From assembly GCA_964535215.1 (NCBI GenBank), contig CAZHST010000063.1, forward strand, positions 1-14,890: 14,890 nt of DNA, written 5' to 3'. Shown here piece by piece: positions 5,193 through 12,712 of this stretch. Numbering within the stretch: position 1 is the stretch's first letter; each line of letters opens with the position of its first letter. Below the pieces are notes generated by a model. It saw only the letters and a list, made by a program, of their open reading frames with translations. It had not been told where the DNA came from and made no database searches. The stretch comes from JACQHM01 sp964535215. Lineage in GTDB: Bacteria > Methylomirabilota > Methylomirabilia > Methylomirabilales > JACQHM01. Both the position numbers and the translations under genes were made by a program.

Positions 5193-7556
5193 ATGAGCCG
5201 ACATCTGAGGCCGATCACCTGTGAAGAGGCAAAGCAGCTCCTCCCCCCTTTCCTCACCGAGGAGCTGGACCCGTCCGAGGCGGAGCGCCTGGAAGCGCAT
5301 CTGGAGGAGTGCGAGGCCTGCTTCTGGCAGGACCTCCCCGAGGAGGCCCATCTCTACCTGGCTGGCCGTCCGAGGTGGGGGGACCGGGCCTGGGGGCCTG
5401 AGCGGGACAAGGAGCTGGACGAAGAGCTCACCGCCATGGGGCTGCTCCTCGGCAGAACCGGGGGCCTCATCGTGCTCAAGCATGATCCCCTCCAGGCCAC
5501 GTCGGTCCTCCTCCTGCTCTTCCGGGTGGGCGCCCGGCTTCGAGAGGAGGGCCGGGCGGTGACCTTCCTGCTCCCCCTGCGCGTCGAGTGTCTTCTCGAC
5601 CGGATCGCGGCAGGACAGGCGTGGCAGTGCTTCATCGTCCCGAACGCGCCGACTTTTCCTGACTTCCCCCAGGTCCTCACGGCCCTGGCCGCTCCTCGGA
5701 ACGGGCCCGGGCCTGTGGTCATCACCAGCGGATCCCATGATGCCTGGGCGGGGATTGAGGGGCCCATCGCGCCGGTGGTGTACAGCTTTACCCTGAATGG
5801 GGAAGGGGACCGCCTGCGACGGGAACTTAGTGAGGAAGTGGAGCATGAGCAGGCGGTGCTCCGGGAGGAGGCGATCCGGCCGGCCTTCCTCGTGACCGCG
5901 CTCCTTGATGCCTACGGCATCCCCATCCCCCTGTCGCTTTTGGCCCGACGGCTGAAGCAGTCAGAGGAGGCGATCCGAACGCTGCTGGTCGGTCCTGCCA
6001 GGGGGCATCTCTTCTGGGTGCTGGATGAAGAGGACCGTCCGCTGCCCTTCCTCTGCACGGGAGGAAGCCTGATTGCCGAACGCCTCGTGGAGAAGGCCTT
6101 CCCGGAGGAAGCGGGGCGCCTGGAAGCCTACCGGCAGCTTGTGGAGGCCGTAGATCCCGGGACGCCGCAGGAAGGCGCGAGTCTCCTCCAGCTCTTCCAT
6201 GCCCTGACCCTCAGGGGGAAGCGGCGGTTCGCTCGAACCCTCCTTGAGGCGTCGAGGGCCACGGTCGAGGCCCTGGTCCGGACGGCCCCTCCGCCGACCC
6301 TCCTCACCTGGGCCCGCCTCTATGCCCAGGTAGGGCTTCTGGACCGCGCGGATGACATCTTTCAGAAGGCCCTCACCCGGGAACCTAGGAATGTCTATCT
6401 CCGCCATGCGTTCTCCACGTTCCTGATCGAAAGGGGGAGGTATCAGGAAGCCGAGGTCCGGCTCATGAGGCTGAAGGAGGAGCAGCCGGAAAACCTCTAC
6501 GTTCTCCACAGTCTGGCCGAGCTGGAGAAGCGGCGGGGCCGCCCGGAAGATGCCCGGCGATGGTATGAAGAGATCCTGAAGCGTGATCCTGAGCACATCC
6601 CGACCTTCGTCGCCTACGCTGATCTTCGGCGGGAGCAGGGGAACTACGAAGAAGCCGGGAAGCTCCTGCGCCAGGCCCTGGCCCTCGATCCGGGAAGCGT
6701 CTACGCCTGGAACCTGCTGGGCCAGGTGGAAGCGGAGCAAGGACACTTTGATGAAGCCCGATCTTGCTTCGAGGAAGCCCTGAAGCGGGATCCCCGCAAC
6801 CTTCAGACGTTCCACGCTCAAAGTACGATAGCCCGACGGCGCGGACACTTTCAGGAGGCCAAACAGTGGCTCGAGCAGGCCGAGGCCCTCAATCCAGAGA
6901 GCCCGTATGTCCTCCATGCCTGGGGGGAACTGGCCAAGGAGCAAGAGGACTTCGAGGAGGCGAGGAAACGGTTTGACACGCTCCTCAGCCTTGAGCCGAC
7001 GAACGTCCCGGCGCTCGTGGCCTATGCTGACCTCCTCGGGAAATGGGGAGACGCTGACAAGGGGCTGGAGCTTCTCAGACAGGTTGAAGCCATCGAGGCA
7101 CAACGGGTGAGGAGGAACCCGTACCTCGATACGCTGTGGGGCGAGCTTGAGGCGTGGCAGAACCGGTTCTCTGAAGCAGAAGCCCACTTTCGGCAGCACC
7201 CCGGGCACGTGCCGACGTTGGCTGCCTGGGCCAAGATGGAGGCGGACCGAGGTCGCTTTGAGGAAGCCCGCCGGCTCCTCCAGGAGGCGCTCCGGCGGAA
7301 CCCTCCGAATGTCTTCGACCGGATCCGCACGCTGAACACGTGGGCCGGGGTCGAAGCGAAGGCCGGTCAGCTCGACGTGGCTCAACGGCTGGTAGACCGG
7401 GCCTTGGCCCTCGATCCGGACAACGCCTACACCCTGATCCTGGCAGCTCACCTTCTGGAACGGCGCGGTGCTGGGGAGCAGGCGGAAGAGATGCGCTGTC
7501 GGGCGGAAACGCTGGGATACCAGGTCATCGAAAAGCGGGACGCTTCGAAGGAGTGA
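5193..7556 (+). CDS. zf-HC2 anti-sigma-like protein with degenerate NTPase region and ~12 TPRs
   Basis: A 787-residue multidomain protein. Residues 1-45 form a zf-HC2 zinc finger: C10, then H36-x3-C40-x2-C43, the ZAS signature that binds and inhibits ECF sigma factors. Residues ~85-240 resemble an NTPase/STAND-like core, but the strand GGLIVLKHDPLQATS has no Walker A GKT/S, so nucleotide hydrolysis is doubtful. A winged-helix-like stretch (IPIPLSLLARRLKQSEEAI) sits at ~243-265. From ~365 to ~780 there are about 12 tetratricopeptide repeats, for example YAWNLLGQVEAEQGHFDEAR. No membrane segment is visible, so this would be a cytosolic anti-sigma with a protein-binding arm. ATG 5193 follows AAGGAG (5178-5183) and lies 13 nt after the sigma-like stop. 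I infer that TPR binding of a partner releases the sigma factor. Confidence 0.75.
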   Translation: MSRHLRPITCEEAKQLLPPFLTEELDPSEAERLEAHLEECEACFWQDLPEEAHLYLAGRPRWGDRAWGPERDKELDEELTAMGLLLGRTGGLIVLKHDPLQATSVLLLLFRVGARLREEGRAVTFLLPLRVECLLDRIAAGQAWQCFIVPNAPTFPDFPQVLTALAAPRNGPGPVVITSGSHDAWAGIEGPIAPVVYSFTLNGEGDRLRRELSEEVEHEQAVLREEAIRPAFLVTALLDAYGIPIPLSLLARRLKQSEEAIRTLLVGPARGHLFWVLDEEDRPLPFLCTGGSLIAERLVEKAFPEEAGRLEAYRQLVEAVDPGTPQEGASLLQLFHALTLRGKRRFARTLLEASRATVEALVRTAPPPTLLTWARLYAQVGLLDRADDIFQKALTREPRNVYLRHAFSTFLIERGRYQEAEVRLMRLKEEQPENLYVLHSLAELEKRRGRPEDARRWYEEILKRDPEHIPTFVAYADLRREQGNYEEAGKLLRQALALDPGSVYAWNLLGQVEAEQGHFDEARSCFEEALKRDPRNLQTFHAQSTIARRRGHFQEAKQWLEQAEALNPESPYVLHAWGELAKEQEDFEEARKRFDTLLSLEPTNVPALVAYADLLGKWGDADKGLELLRQVEAIEAQRVRRNPYLDTLWGELEAWQNRFSEAEAHFRQHPGHVPTLAAWAKMEADRGRFEEARRLLQEALRRNPPNVFDRIRTLNTWAGVEAKAGQLDVAQRLVDRALALDPDNAYTLILAAHLLERRGAGEQAEEMRCRAETLGYQVIEKRDASKE

Positions 7557-7607
7557 CAAGAGGAAACGACGGATTCTGTGCGAGTGCACGTTCCACAGGC
7601 TGATCCT

Positions 7608-7646
7608 GAAGAGCCGCTTCACTTCAAGAAGCGGCTCTTCTTTTTT
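7608..7646 (+). terminator. Rho-independent terminator
   Basis: A perfect 13-bp stem (7608-7620 with 7628-7640, GAAGAGCCGCTTC) with a 7-nt loop is followed at once by six Ts (7641-7646). It ends the sigma/TPR transcription unit, 51 nt after the TPR stop. Confidence 0.93.
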
Positions 7647-7648
7647 GG

Positions 7649-7680
7649 TTGTGCAAGATTCGGAATCGTTCCGCTATTAT
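7649..7680 (+). promoter_or_regulatory. Probable promoter of the downstream operon
   Basis: Right after the terminator is an AT-rich stretch with a -10-like TATTAT (7675-7680). The -35 is weak: TTGTGC (7649-7654) lies 20 nt away. Between them sits GATTC-G-GAATC (7657-7667), sharing GGAAT with the dyads before the sigma-like gene. It is the best promoter candidate for the operon starting at 7790. The 109 nt from here to the first start codon contain nothing else I recognise apart from GGAGAGGA at 7769-7776. Confidence 0.4.
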
Positions 7681-7789
7681 AGCTTTTGGGAAGGGAAAAG
7701 GTGGAGAGGCAACCAGATGCCGCAAACGAGCTGCAAGAATTCTCGGCTTCCATGTCGTTATAGTTCATGGAGAGGACCCAACGAAAGCG

Positions 7790-7987
7790 ATGCGGGGGCA
7801 GGAACTGATTACGGAGCTTGAGCAAAAGCTGGGGCAAATGGTCGAAGGGGTCATTGTCCGGCGCTTAGTCGGCGGGCAGTACCTTTACCATCGGGTCGGA
7901 GAGAACGAGGAGGTCAACCTTGCCGAGTACACCGAGGTGATCGCCCTCGTTCCCCTCCCTGTGGCTTCGCTGAGCGAGCGCCGGTAG
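7790..7987 (+). CDS. Small hypothetical protein, 65 aa
   Basis: I do not recognise the family. The peptide starts with an amphipathic helix (RGQELITELEQKLGQM), continues with alternating hydrophobic strands (EGVIVRRLVGGQYLYHRV), and ends with TEVIALVPLPVASLSERR. The pattern would suit a small alpha/beta fold, perhaps beta-grasp-like, but there is no C-terminal Gly-Gly as in ThiS, MoaD or ubiquitin-like modifiers. I chose ATG 7790; the nearest purine-rich site (GGAGAGGA, 7769-7776) is 13 nt away, which is long. An upstream in-frame GTG at 7649 lies inside the promoter/terminator region and is unlikely. It is the first gene of the accessory operon. Confidence 0.5.
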   Translation: MRGQELITELEQKLGQMVEGVIVRRLVGGQYLYHRVGENEEVNLAEYTEVIALVPLPVASLSERR

Positions 7988-8021
7988 TCGCAGGCCGGAG
8001 GAAGGAAAGGGGCGCGGGGGA

Positions 8022-8056
8022 CTCCCTCAGGATGCCGTGGCGGGCGGCTGAGGGAG
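8022..8056 (+). other. mRNA hairpin in the 181-nt spacer 7988-8168
   Basis: CTCCCTCAG (8022-8030) pairs with CTGAGGGAG (8048-8056) across a 17-nt loop. No T-tract follows, so it is not a standard terminator; it may stabilise or attenuate the message. Further on, GTCAAGAG is tandemly repeated (8140-8155) just before the next ribosome site. Nothing else is visible in the spacer. Confidence 0.4.
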
Positions 8057-8168
8057 ACCCGGACTGGCTTCGGCCTTCGATGCATCTCCGGCCGTTGGCT
8101 CCGCGCCCTGCTGTGTTTGTACTGCATTCTTCCAGCAACGTCAAGAGGTCAAGAGGTGAGGAGGCCTT

Positions 8169-8447
8169 ATGAGCCGCCACCAGGTTTTTAAACCATCCTA
8201 CTCCATCCGGGATTCCAGACGGGAAGCCATCTCCGAGCTGCGGGCGATCCTCCAGGGCCTTCGATCGATCCGGGTTCTTGATGGGCAAGGCCGCCTGCTG
8301 CCGGCGGAAACCTTTGAGCGGAGGGCTCAGTGGCTCCAGCGCTGCTTTCACCCCGGCCCAGGGTCTCGGCAGCACCAGGGAAAGACGCCGAAACGGGTCA
8401 GGGATCTAGGAGGAATTAAAGGGCGGTGGGAAAGAAGGGATGAGTGA
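8169..8447 (+). CDS. Small basic hypothetical protein, 92 aa
   Basis: I do not recognise it. The product is strongly basic and hydrophilic, with a helical N-terminal half (SRREAISELRAILQGLRSIRVL) and a glycine/arginine-rich C-terminus (HPGPGSRQHQGKTPKRVRD). It has no signal peptide, membrane segment or cysteine motif. ATG 8169 has GAGGAGG (8158-8164) 4 nt upstream, and the stop lies 15 nt before the next gene, whose own ribosome site immediately follows this stop. The ribosome site and placement argue that it is real; its role is unknown, possibly a nucleic-acid-binding or adaptor protein. Confidence 0.6.
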   Translation: MSRHQVFKPSYSIRDSRREAISELRAILQGLRSIRVLDGQGRLLPAETFERRAQWLQRCFHPGPGSRQHQGKTPKRVRDLGGIKGRWERRDE

Positions 8448-8462
8448 GGAGGTCCTTCGGCG

Positions 8463-9530
8463 GTGATGACAGCAGTAAGGTGCCTGGTCTCGTGGGTTCT
8501 GGCCGAGGCCTGGCTCGCCCTGACGATCGTGGCCACCCTGGCCTTAGCCTTCGGCAACTTCGTCGTGGCCTGGCAATCCTTCGAAGCGCAGGGGTTCGAG
8601 CCGGTCCCGCTTCAAAGCATCCCGTTTCTAGGGCTTGTGACTGGGGCCATTGGCCTTGGGGGATTCCCGATTGCAGCCCTCTATGCCCTGGTTCTGACGG
8701 TTGCCATGAACGTCGCGGTCATCACGGCAGCGAAGATCCTGGCCAGAATGATCCAGCTCTACTTCGATTATCGGGGGGTGCTTCACTCCCAGGATCCAGC
8801 CGTTCAGGAGCGGGCGGCGGATTACCTCGACCTGTTACTGAAAATAGCCTGTTGGTTCCTCCTGATCCTGGTCCCGACGATCCTTATCATCTTGTTCGAT
8901 GTGAAGCAGTTTCGACTTCGGTATGAGGGGCTGGTCCAGGACCTGAGGGATCCTGTGGAGATGCTTCATTGGGCGCCGGAGCCGGTGGCCCGGCTGGGAC
9001 ACTTCCTGGCAGGCTTCATCCGCACGGCGACCTGGGGGTACCTGGGGTGCGTGGTGGGGATGGCCCTGGTCCTCGAGTATGCGTTTGTCCGGGCGGCTGA
9101 GCGGTGGGAGGTTCTCGGCAACGCCGTTCAGGAGGCAATCCAGGGGGAGGAGCTTCCGGCGGAGCAACCCGAGCTCAGGAGGACTGCGACGGAGGCCGAG
9201 CCGGCGCCTGTTGTCCACCGGGTGCCAGCCCCAGCGCCGGTGGAGTCTGGCCCGGGGTCGGATGGAACAGGGCGGTCGGTGAGAACTGGATCGCCTTCCC
9301 CCGACCCGGTCGCGCCCCCGGAGCCGCCGCTTCCACCCCCGGTGACTGCTCCCCCCTCGACCGGCCCCGAGATCGAGGTGATCGTCGGGCCGGGCCAGAT
9401 CCGGCGCATCTCGGTGGCGGAACTTGAAGCCGATCCCGACCAGTTCGTGCAGGATGGATCAGGAAGAGCATGGTTCACGAGGAACTACTACGAAGAGGTG
9501 ATGGGGCTAAAGCCCGAGGAGGACCGATGA
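8463..9530 (+). CDS. Four-helix membrane protein with proline-rich tail and C-terminal module
   Basis: A 355-residue inner-membrane protein of no family I recognise. Hydrophobic segments lie at ~14-36, ~53-88 (long, possibly two helices), ~126-146 (WFLLILVPTILIILF) and ~188-209. After the last helix comes an acidic then Pro/Ala/Ser-rich linker (~228-305, e.g. PPEPPLPPPVTAPP). A small conserved-looking C-terminal module follows (EIEVIVGPGQIRRISVAEL to WFTRNYYEEVMGL, ~309-350). The tail is probably cytosolic and may tether soluble partners such as the downstream ATPase. The GTG at 8463 fits GGAGGT (8448-8453) best; the ATG at 8466 is a close alternative. It overlaps the VWA gene start by ATGA, which indicates translational coupling. 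Confidence 0.72.
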   Translation: MMTAVRCLVSWVLAEAWLALTIVATLALAFGNFVVAWQSFEAQGFEPVPLQSIPFLGLVTGAIGLGGFPIAALYALVLTVAMNVAVITAAKILARMIQLYFDYRGVLHSQDPAVQERAADYLDLLLKIACWFLLILVPTILIILFDVKQFRLRYEGLVQDLRDPVEMLHWAPEPVARLGHFLAGFIRTATWGYLGCVVGMALVLEYAFVRAAERWEVLGNAVQEAIQGEELPAEQPELRRTATEAEPAPVVHRVPAPAPVESGPGSDGTGRSVRTGSPSPDPVAPPEPPLPPPVTAPPSTGPEIEVIVGPGQIRRISVAELEADPDQFVQDGSGRAWFTRNYYEEVMGLKPEEDR

Positions 9531-10429
9531 AGACCGTTGCTGTGATCGCTGCCGCGTGGCTTCTCAGTAGCTTCCCGGCATGGGCTTGGTCAGAGGTGGG
9601 GGGGTATGTCCCTCCGTACAACCTGGTGCTCATCATCCTGGATACGTCGAAGTCCTTTCAGATCCCGTCCCGGCAGCCGGGGGTGGAGGGGAAGGTCCTG
9701 GCACAGGAGGCGCTTCGGCTTGTCCAGGACCTCGTCAGGCAGGGGGCTGTCCAGAAACGGCGGCGGACGGAGGGGCAGGATCGGTACGTCTTGATCGCCG
9801 CCGACGCGGCGTCGCAGGTGATCTGGTCGGGGACGCAGTCGCAACTCCTCGAGCTGACGCCTGAGGTCCTCGCCACGAAGCTTGCCGTCAGGCGCCAGTT
9901 CGCCGGGTGTACCGACATTAAGGCGGCACTCAACGAAGCGGCAAGGGTCATGCGGCAGCATCCGAAAGCTGCTGAGGTGTACGTCCTCACCTTCAGCGAT
10001 CTCCTCCACGAACCACCCCGGGAGGGCTGGAGCGACTGTCTGCCGCCCTCCGGGGAGCCGCCGGAGGGGATCGAGTGGGACACGCTCGGCCGGGCCCACC
10101 TCGGCTTCTACTTCGTCTCAAAGGACTTCCGCTATCGGCCTGACGCCAAATGGCGAGCGGCCCTTGAGCGGCAGGGGCTGACCGCCGATTTCTTGGACGC
10201 CGCCCAGGCCCTGACGGAGCGGCCCGCCTTAACGCCCCCTCCCCCTGCTCGCTATCAGCCGACCCCGGCCGAGGTCGAGGCCGCCCGGGAGCGTGTGAAG
10301 AAGACGACCCGGACCCTCATGCGCCTTGGGGGGTACACGGCCGGGGTCCTCGGCCTGGGCTTCGTGAGCCTGATCGCCTGGATCACCTTTGCCCAGCGTT
10401 GGCGCCGGCAGGAAAGGAGGATGCGATGA
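9527..10429 (+). CDS. Exported, membrane-anchored VWA-domain protein
   Basis: A 300-residue protein with a cleavable-type signal peptide (MKTVAVIAAAWLLSSFPAWA, cut after ~20). A von Willebrand factor A-like domain follows. The metal-ion-dependent adhesion site looks intact: the DxSxS motif is D39-T-S41-K-S43 in LVLIILDTSKSF, the Thr is T129 in GCTDIKAALNEA, and the Asp is D158 in VYVLTFSDLLHE. A Pro-rich linker and one transmembrane helix (~268-289, LGGYTAGVLGLGFVSLIAWI) lead to a short, very basic tail (QRWRRQERRMR). The VWA domain would therefore face outside the cytoplasm. It overlaps both neighbours by ATGA, placing it firmly between the four-helix protein and the AAA+ ATPase. AAA+/VWA gene pairs are known in MoxR-type maturation systems, but there the VWA partner is often cytosolic. 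Confidence 0.82.
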   Translation: MKTVAVIAAAWLLSSFPAWAWSEVGGYVPPYNLVLIILDTSKSFQIPSRQPGVEGKVLAQEALRLVQDLVRQGAVQKRRRTEGQDRYVLIAADAASQVIWSGTQSQLLELTPEVLATKLAVRRQFAGCTDIKAALNEAARVMRQHPKAAEVYVLTFSDLLHEPPREGWSDCLPPSGEPPEGIEWDTLGRAHLGFYFVSKDFRYRPDAKWRAALERQGLTADFLDAAQALTERPALTPPPPARYQPTPAEVEAARERVKKTTRTLMRLGGYTAGVLGLGFVSLIAWITFAQRWRRQERRMR

Positions 10430-12009
10430 AAAAACCCACCTATCGGTTCCAGCAGGAGACCTGTGAGCACCTGGGACGGATCGTCGAGGCCGCCCAGCAG
10501 AACCAGACGGCCCGAGGTGCTGTTCTGCTCACCCACGATCCGGATTCGGCGCTGATGGCGGTCCGGGAGGTCGGACGGGCGCACGCCGTCCCGGTCTACG
10601 CGATGTCCATGGCCAGCCGGCAGCTCTTGAGGCCTGGAGCCCGAGCGTTCGATCAGGTGGCCGGGCCGGCGGCCGATCCGGTGGATGTCCTGAGGGCCGG
10701 GGGGGACGTGAACGGGCCGGCCCTGGTCCTGTTCAAGGACATGCTCCGCTTCGTCAGCGATACGATGGGCGACCCCCGGGCCCGGGCGGTCCTCTGGCAG
10801 ATGCTCTCCGCCGAGAACCGCCGTCCCCATACGTACGTCTTCTGCGAGCCACCCGAAGGGGAGGCGCACCTCCCCGCCTTCGCCCGGGCGCTCCTTTCCC
10901 GTGCCGTCATGCCCCTTCCCAGGGGCCAGGAGCTTTTGGCCCTCACCCGGGAGGAGCTGGCGATTGCCTCAGCCCGCTGGGGAAAGGCCCTGGAGGCGGC
11001 AGTCCTCACCCAGTGGGCCCACCGCCTGGCGGCGGAACTCCCGGGCCTGACGCAGTCGGCGGCCCGGTTCGCCCTCCAGGACGCCTTGAGCCACGGCTTC
11101 GATCTCGAGGGGGCGGTCCGGGCGCTGGCCGACCGGAAAGCGGCGCATCTTCAGGCCCAGCTTGCGATGCAGGTCCTCCGCCCGACCAGCGAGCCGCCGG
11201 TCGGGATGGACCACTACTACCGCTGGCTCCGGATTTACCAGCATCTTATGTGCGTGCCGGGGCCGGAGCGGGTCAAGGGGGCGGTGCTCATCGGCCCGCC
11301 CGGAACAGGGAAGACCCGGCTGGGGGCCTACACGGCCTATTGCCTGGGGGTGCCGGCGGTCTGGTTTCGGTTCGGGGCGCTGCTCGGCATGTATGTCGGC
11401 CAATCGGAGGCGATGGCGGAACGGGCCTTCGCCGTCCTGGACGCCCTGGGGACGGGAGCGGACAGCACCCACGAGCGGGGGGTCGTCGTCCTCATGGACG
11501 AGCTGGAGAAGACCATCACCCGGGGGGACAACGATGGGGGGGTTTCGATGCGGGTCACGGCCCGGATGCTCACCTGGATGAGCGAGTCCACCGCCCCCAA
11601 CATGATCCTGGCGACAGCCAACGACCTTGAATCCATGGGTGAGCTGGCCGACATCATCACGCGACGCGGCCGCCTGGATCGCGTCTTCTTCGTCGATGTC
11701 CCCAACCGGGAAGCCCGCCGCCAGCTGTTCGAGCGGCTCCTGACCCGGACCGGGGCCGACGGATCGTTCGACTTTAAGGAGCTGGCCGAGCGGAGCGAAC
11801 GCTTCTCCGGGGCCGACATTGAAGCGGTCGTCCGGGATGCCAAGGCGGAGGCCCAGGCGGAGAAGCAGCCCCTCACGATGGCCCACGTCGTGCGCCAGAT
11901 CGAGCGGAGCCGGATCCGGGTCCTGGCGGCCTATGAGAGGTTCCATCGCTTGAGGGAGTGGGCCCGGGTGAATGCGGAGATGGCCGGGCCGGAGGATGGG
12001 GGCTCATAG
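10426..12009 (+). CDS. AAA+ ATPase, Ycf46-like
   Basis: A 527-residue protein. The C-terminal half is a complete AAA+ module: Walker A GPPGTGKT (290-297), Walker B VVVLMDELEK (D358, E359), sensor-1 Asn in ILATAND, an arginine-finger region IITRRGRLDRVFF, and the sensor-2 helix FSGADIEAVVRDA. The N-terminal ~250 residues look like a second, degenerate ATPase-type domain (GAVLLTHDPDSALMAV, no Walker A) followed by a helical lid-like segment. This two-part layout matches Ycf46/SpoVK-type COG0464 proteins of cyanobacteria and other bacteria. The ATG at 10426 overlaps the VWA stop, with GGAAAGGAGG 5 nt upstream. It is likely a cytosolic ring motor; the following DUF2997 gene is a typical companion of this ATPase type. 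The substrate is unknown. Confidence 0.87.
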   Translation: MKKPTYRFQQETCEHLGRIVEAAQQNQTARGAVLLTHDPDSALMAVREVGRAHAVPVYAMSMASRQLLRPGARAFDQVAGPAADPVDVLRAGGDVNGPALVLFKDMLRFVSDTMGDPRARAVLWQMLSAENRRPHTYVFCEPPEGEAHLPAFARALLSRAVMPLPRGQELLALTREELAIASARWGKALEAAVLTQWAHRLAAELPGLTQSAARFALQDALSHGFDLEGAVRALADRKAAHLQAQLAMQVLRPTSEPPVGMDHYYRWLRIYQHLMCVPGPERVKGAVLIGPPGTGKTRLGAYTAYCLGVPAVWFRFGALLGMYVGQSEAMAERAFAVLDALGTGADSTHERGVVVLMDELEKTITRGDNDGGVSMRVTARMLTWMSESTAPNMILATANDLESMGELADIITRRGRLDRVFFVDVPNREARRQLFERLLTRTGADGSFDFKELAERSERFSGADIEAVVRDAKAEAQAEKQPLTMAHVVRQIERSRIRVLAAYERFHRLREWARVNAEMAGPEDGGS

Positions 12010-12037
12010 CTGACTATCCTTACAGGAGGGAAAAACC

Positions 12038-12712
12038 ATGAGCACAACGGTTGTCATCAGCCCTGTGGCGGCTGGCGCGGCCGGGGCTGGGATCGCTTCG
12101 CTCGTCCTTGGGGTGGGAACAGGAGTGTGGGCGGCTGTTCAGGCGCTTACTGCCCAGGACGAGACGTGTCGAAGGCTCCTGGCCAAGAGCCGGGAGCAGC
12201 TTCGGCGAGAGCGCCTCGCCATGGCCGAGCTCAGCACCACCAATCTGGAGCGCCTGACCCAAAGTGCTCTGGAGGCGAAGTTCCGGCCCACCCCGCTGCC
12301 GGGGGGAGGGGTTCGGTTTGCCGCAGGACCCGATCCCGTGTGGGCGACCCGCACGCCGACCGGGATCCTGTTGGTGGGGGGGGAGGCCGCCCTCCGTCGT
12401 CTCCTCGTCGCCAACACGACCTCGCGGGCGGTCGAGCATCTCAAAGCGCGGGGGCTTCGGGTCGAAACGGCTCGGACCAGAAGCGGCGCGATCAGCCTGG
12501 TCGGGAGAAGCACGGGGCGGCAGGCGATCCAGGTCCACATCACGTCGTCCGGCGAGGCCCACGTGGATCTCGACGGGTTCCAGGGCAAGGCGTGCGAGCA
12601 GGTGGTTCGTGACCTCGCCACCGCGCTCGAGGGGACCATCACCCGCTTCTGCCCCAAACCGGAATACTACGGCGGGGCGGCCGTCACGGTGAAAGGGACA
12701 GAACGTGTCTGA
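12038..12712 (+). CDS. Membrane-tethered DUF1257-like/DUF2997 protein
   Basis: A 224-residue protein. Residues ~5-37 are hydrophobic and Gly/Ala-rich (AGAAGAGIASLVLGVGTGVW), a likely membrane anchor. A charged helix follows (~45-75). Residues ~120-157 (TSRAVEHLKARGLRVETA then SGAISLVGR) resemble the tail of DUF1257 (Ycf35) proteins. Residues ~161-215 fit DUF2997: IQVHITSSGEAHVDLDGFQG, then KACEQVVRDLATALEG and PKPEYY. DUF1257 and DUF2997 are usually separate small proteins encoded beside a Ycf46-like ATPase, so a tethered fusion is unusual. ATG 12038 has AGGAGGG (12024-12030) 7 nt upstream, 28 nt after the ATPase. The stop overlaps the radical SAM start by 8 nt. The match is from memory of the family pattern and needs a profile search. 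Confidence 0.62.
   Translation: MSTTVVISPVAAGAAGAGIASLVLGVGTGVWAAVQALTAQDETCRRLLAKSREQLRRERLAMAELSTTNLERLTQSALEAKFRPTPLPGGGVRFAAGPDPVWATRTPTGILLVGGEAALRRLLVANTTSRAVEHLKARGLRVETARTRSGAISLVGRSTGRQAIQVHITSSGEAHVDLDGFQGKACEQVVRDLATALEGTITRFCPKPEYYGGAAVTVKGTERV

Noticed and set aside
5544..5590. Functional P-loop NTPase in the TPR protein
   Set aside because: No GxxxxGK[ST] or Walker B acid pair is present in residues 85-240; described only as degenerate and NTPase-like.
5961..7622. Long 553-codon open frame on the minus strand
   Set aside because: It lies antisense to the TPR gene, has a composition expected from GC-rich codons read backwards, shows no domain signature and would run through the terminator.
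8032..8172. 46-codon plus-strand frame overlapping the 92-aa gene start by ATGA
   Set aside because: The overlap is suggestive of coupling, but there is no ribosome site before its ATG, which sits in the loop of the hairpin, and the peptide has no clear fold.
10969..11946. Minus-strand 325-codon frame over the AAA+ gene
   Set aside because: A shadow of the ATPase coding strand, whose Walker A, Walker B and sensor motifs are unambiguous.
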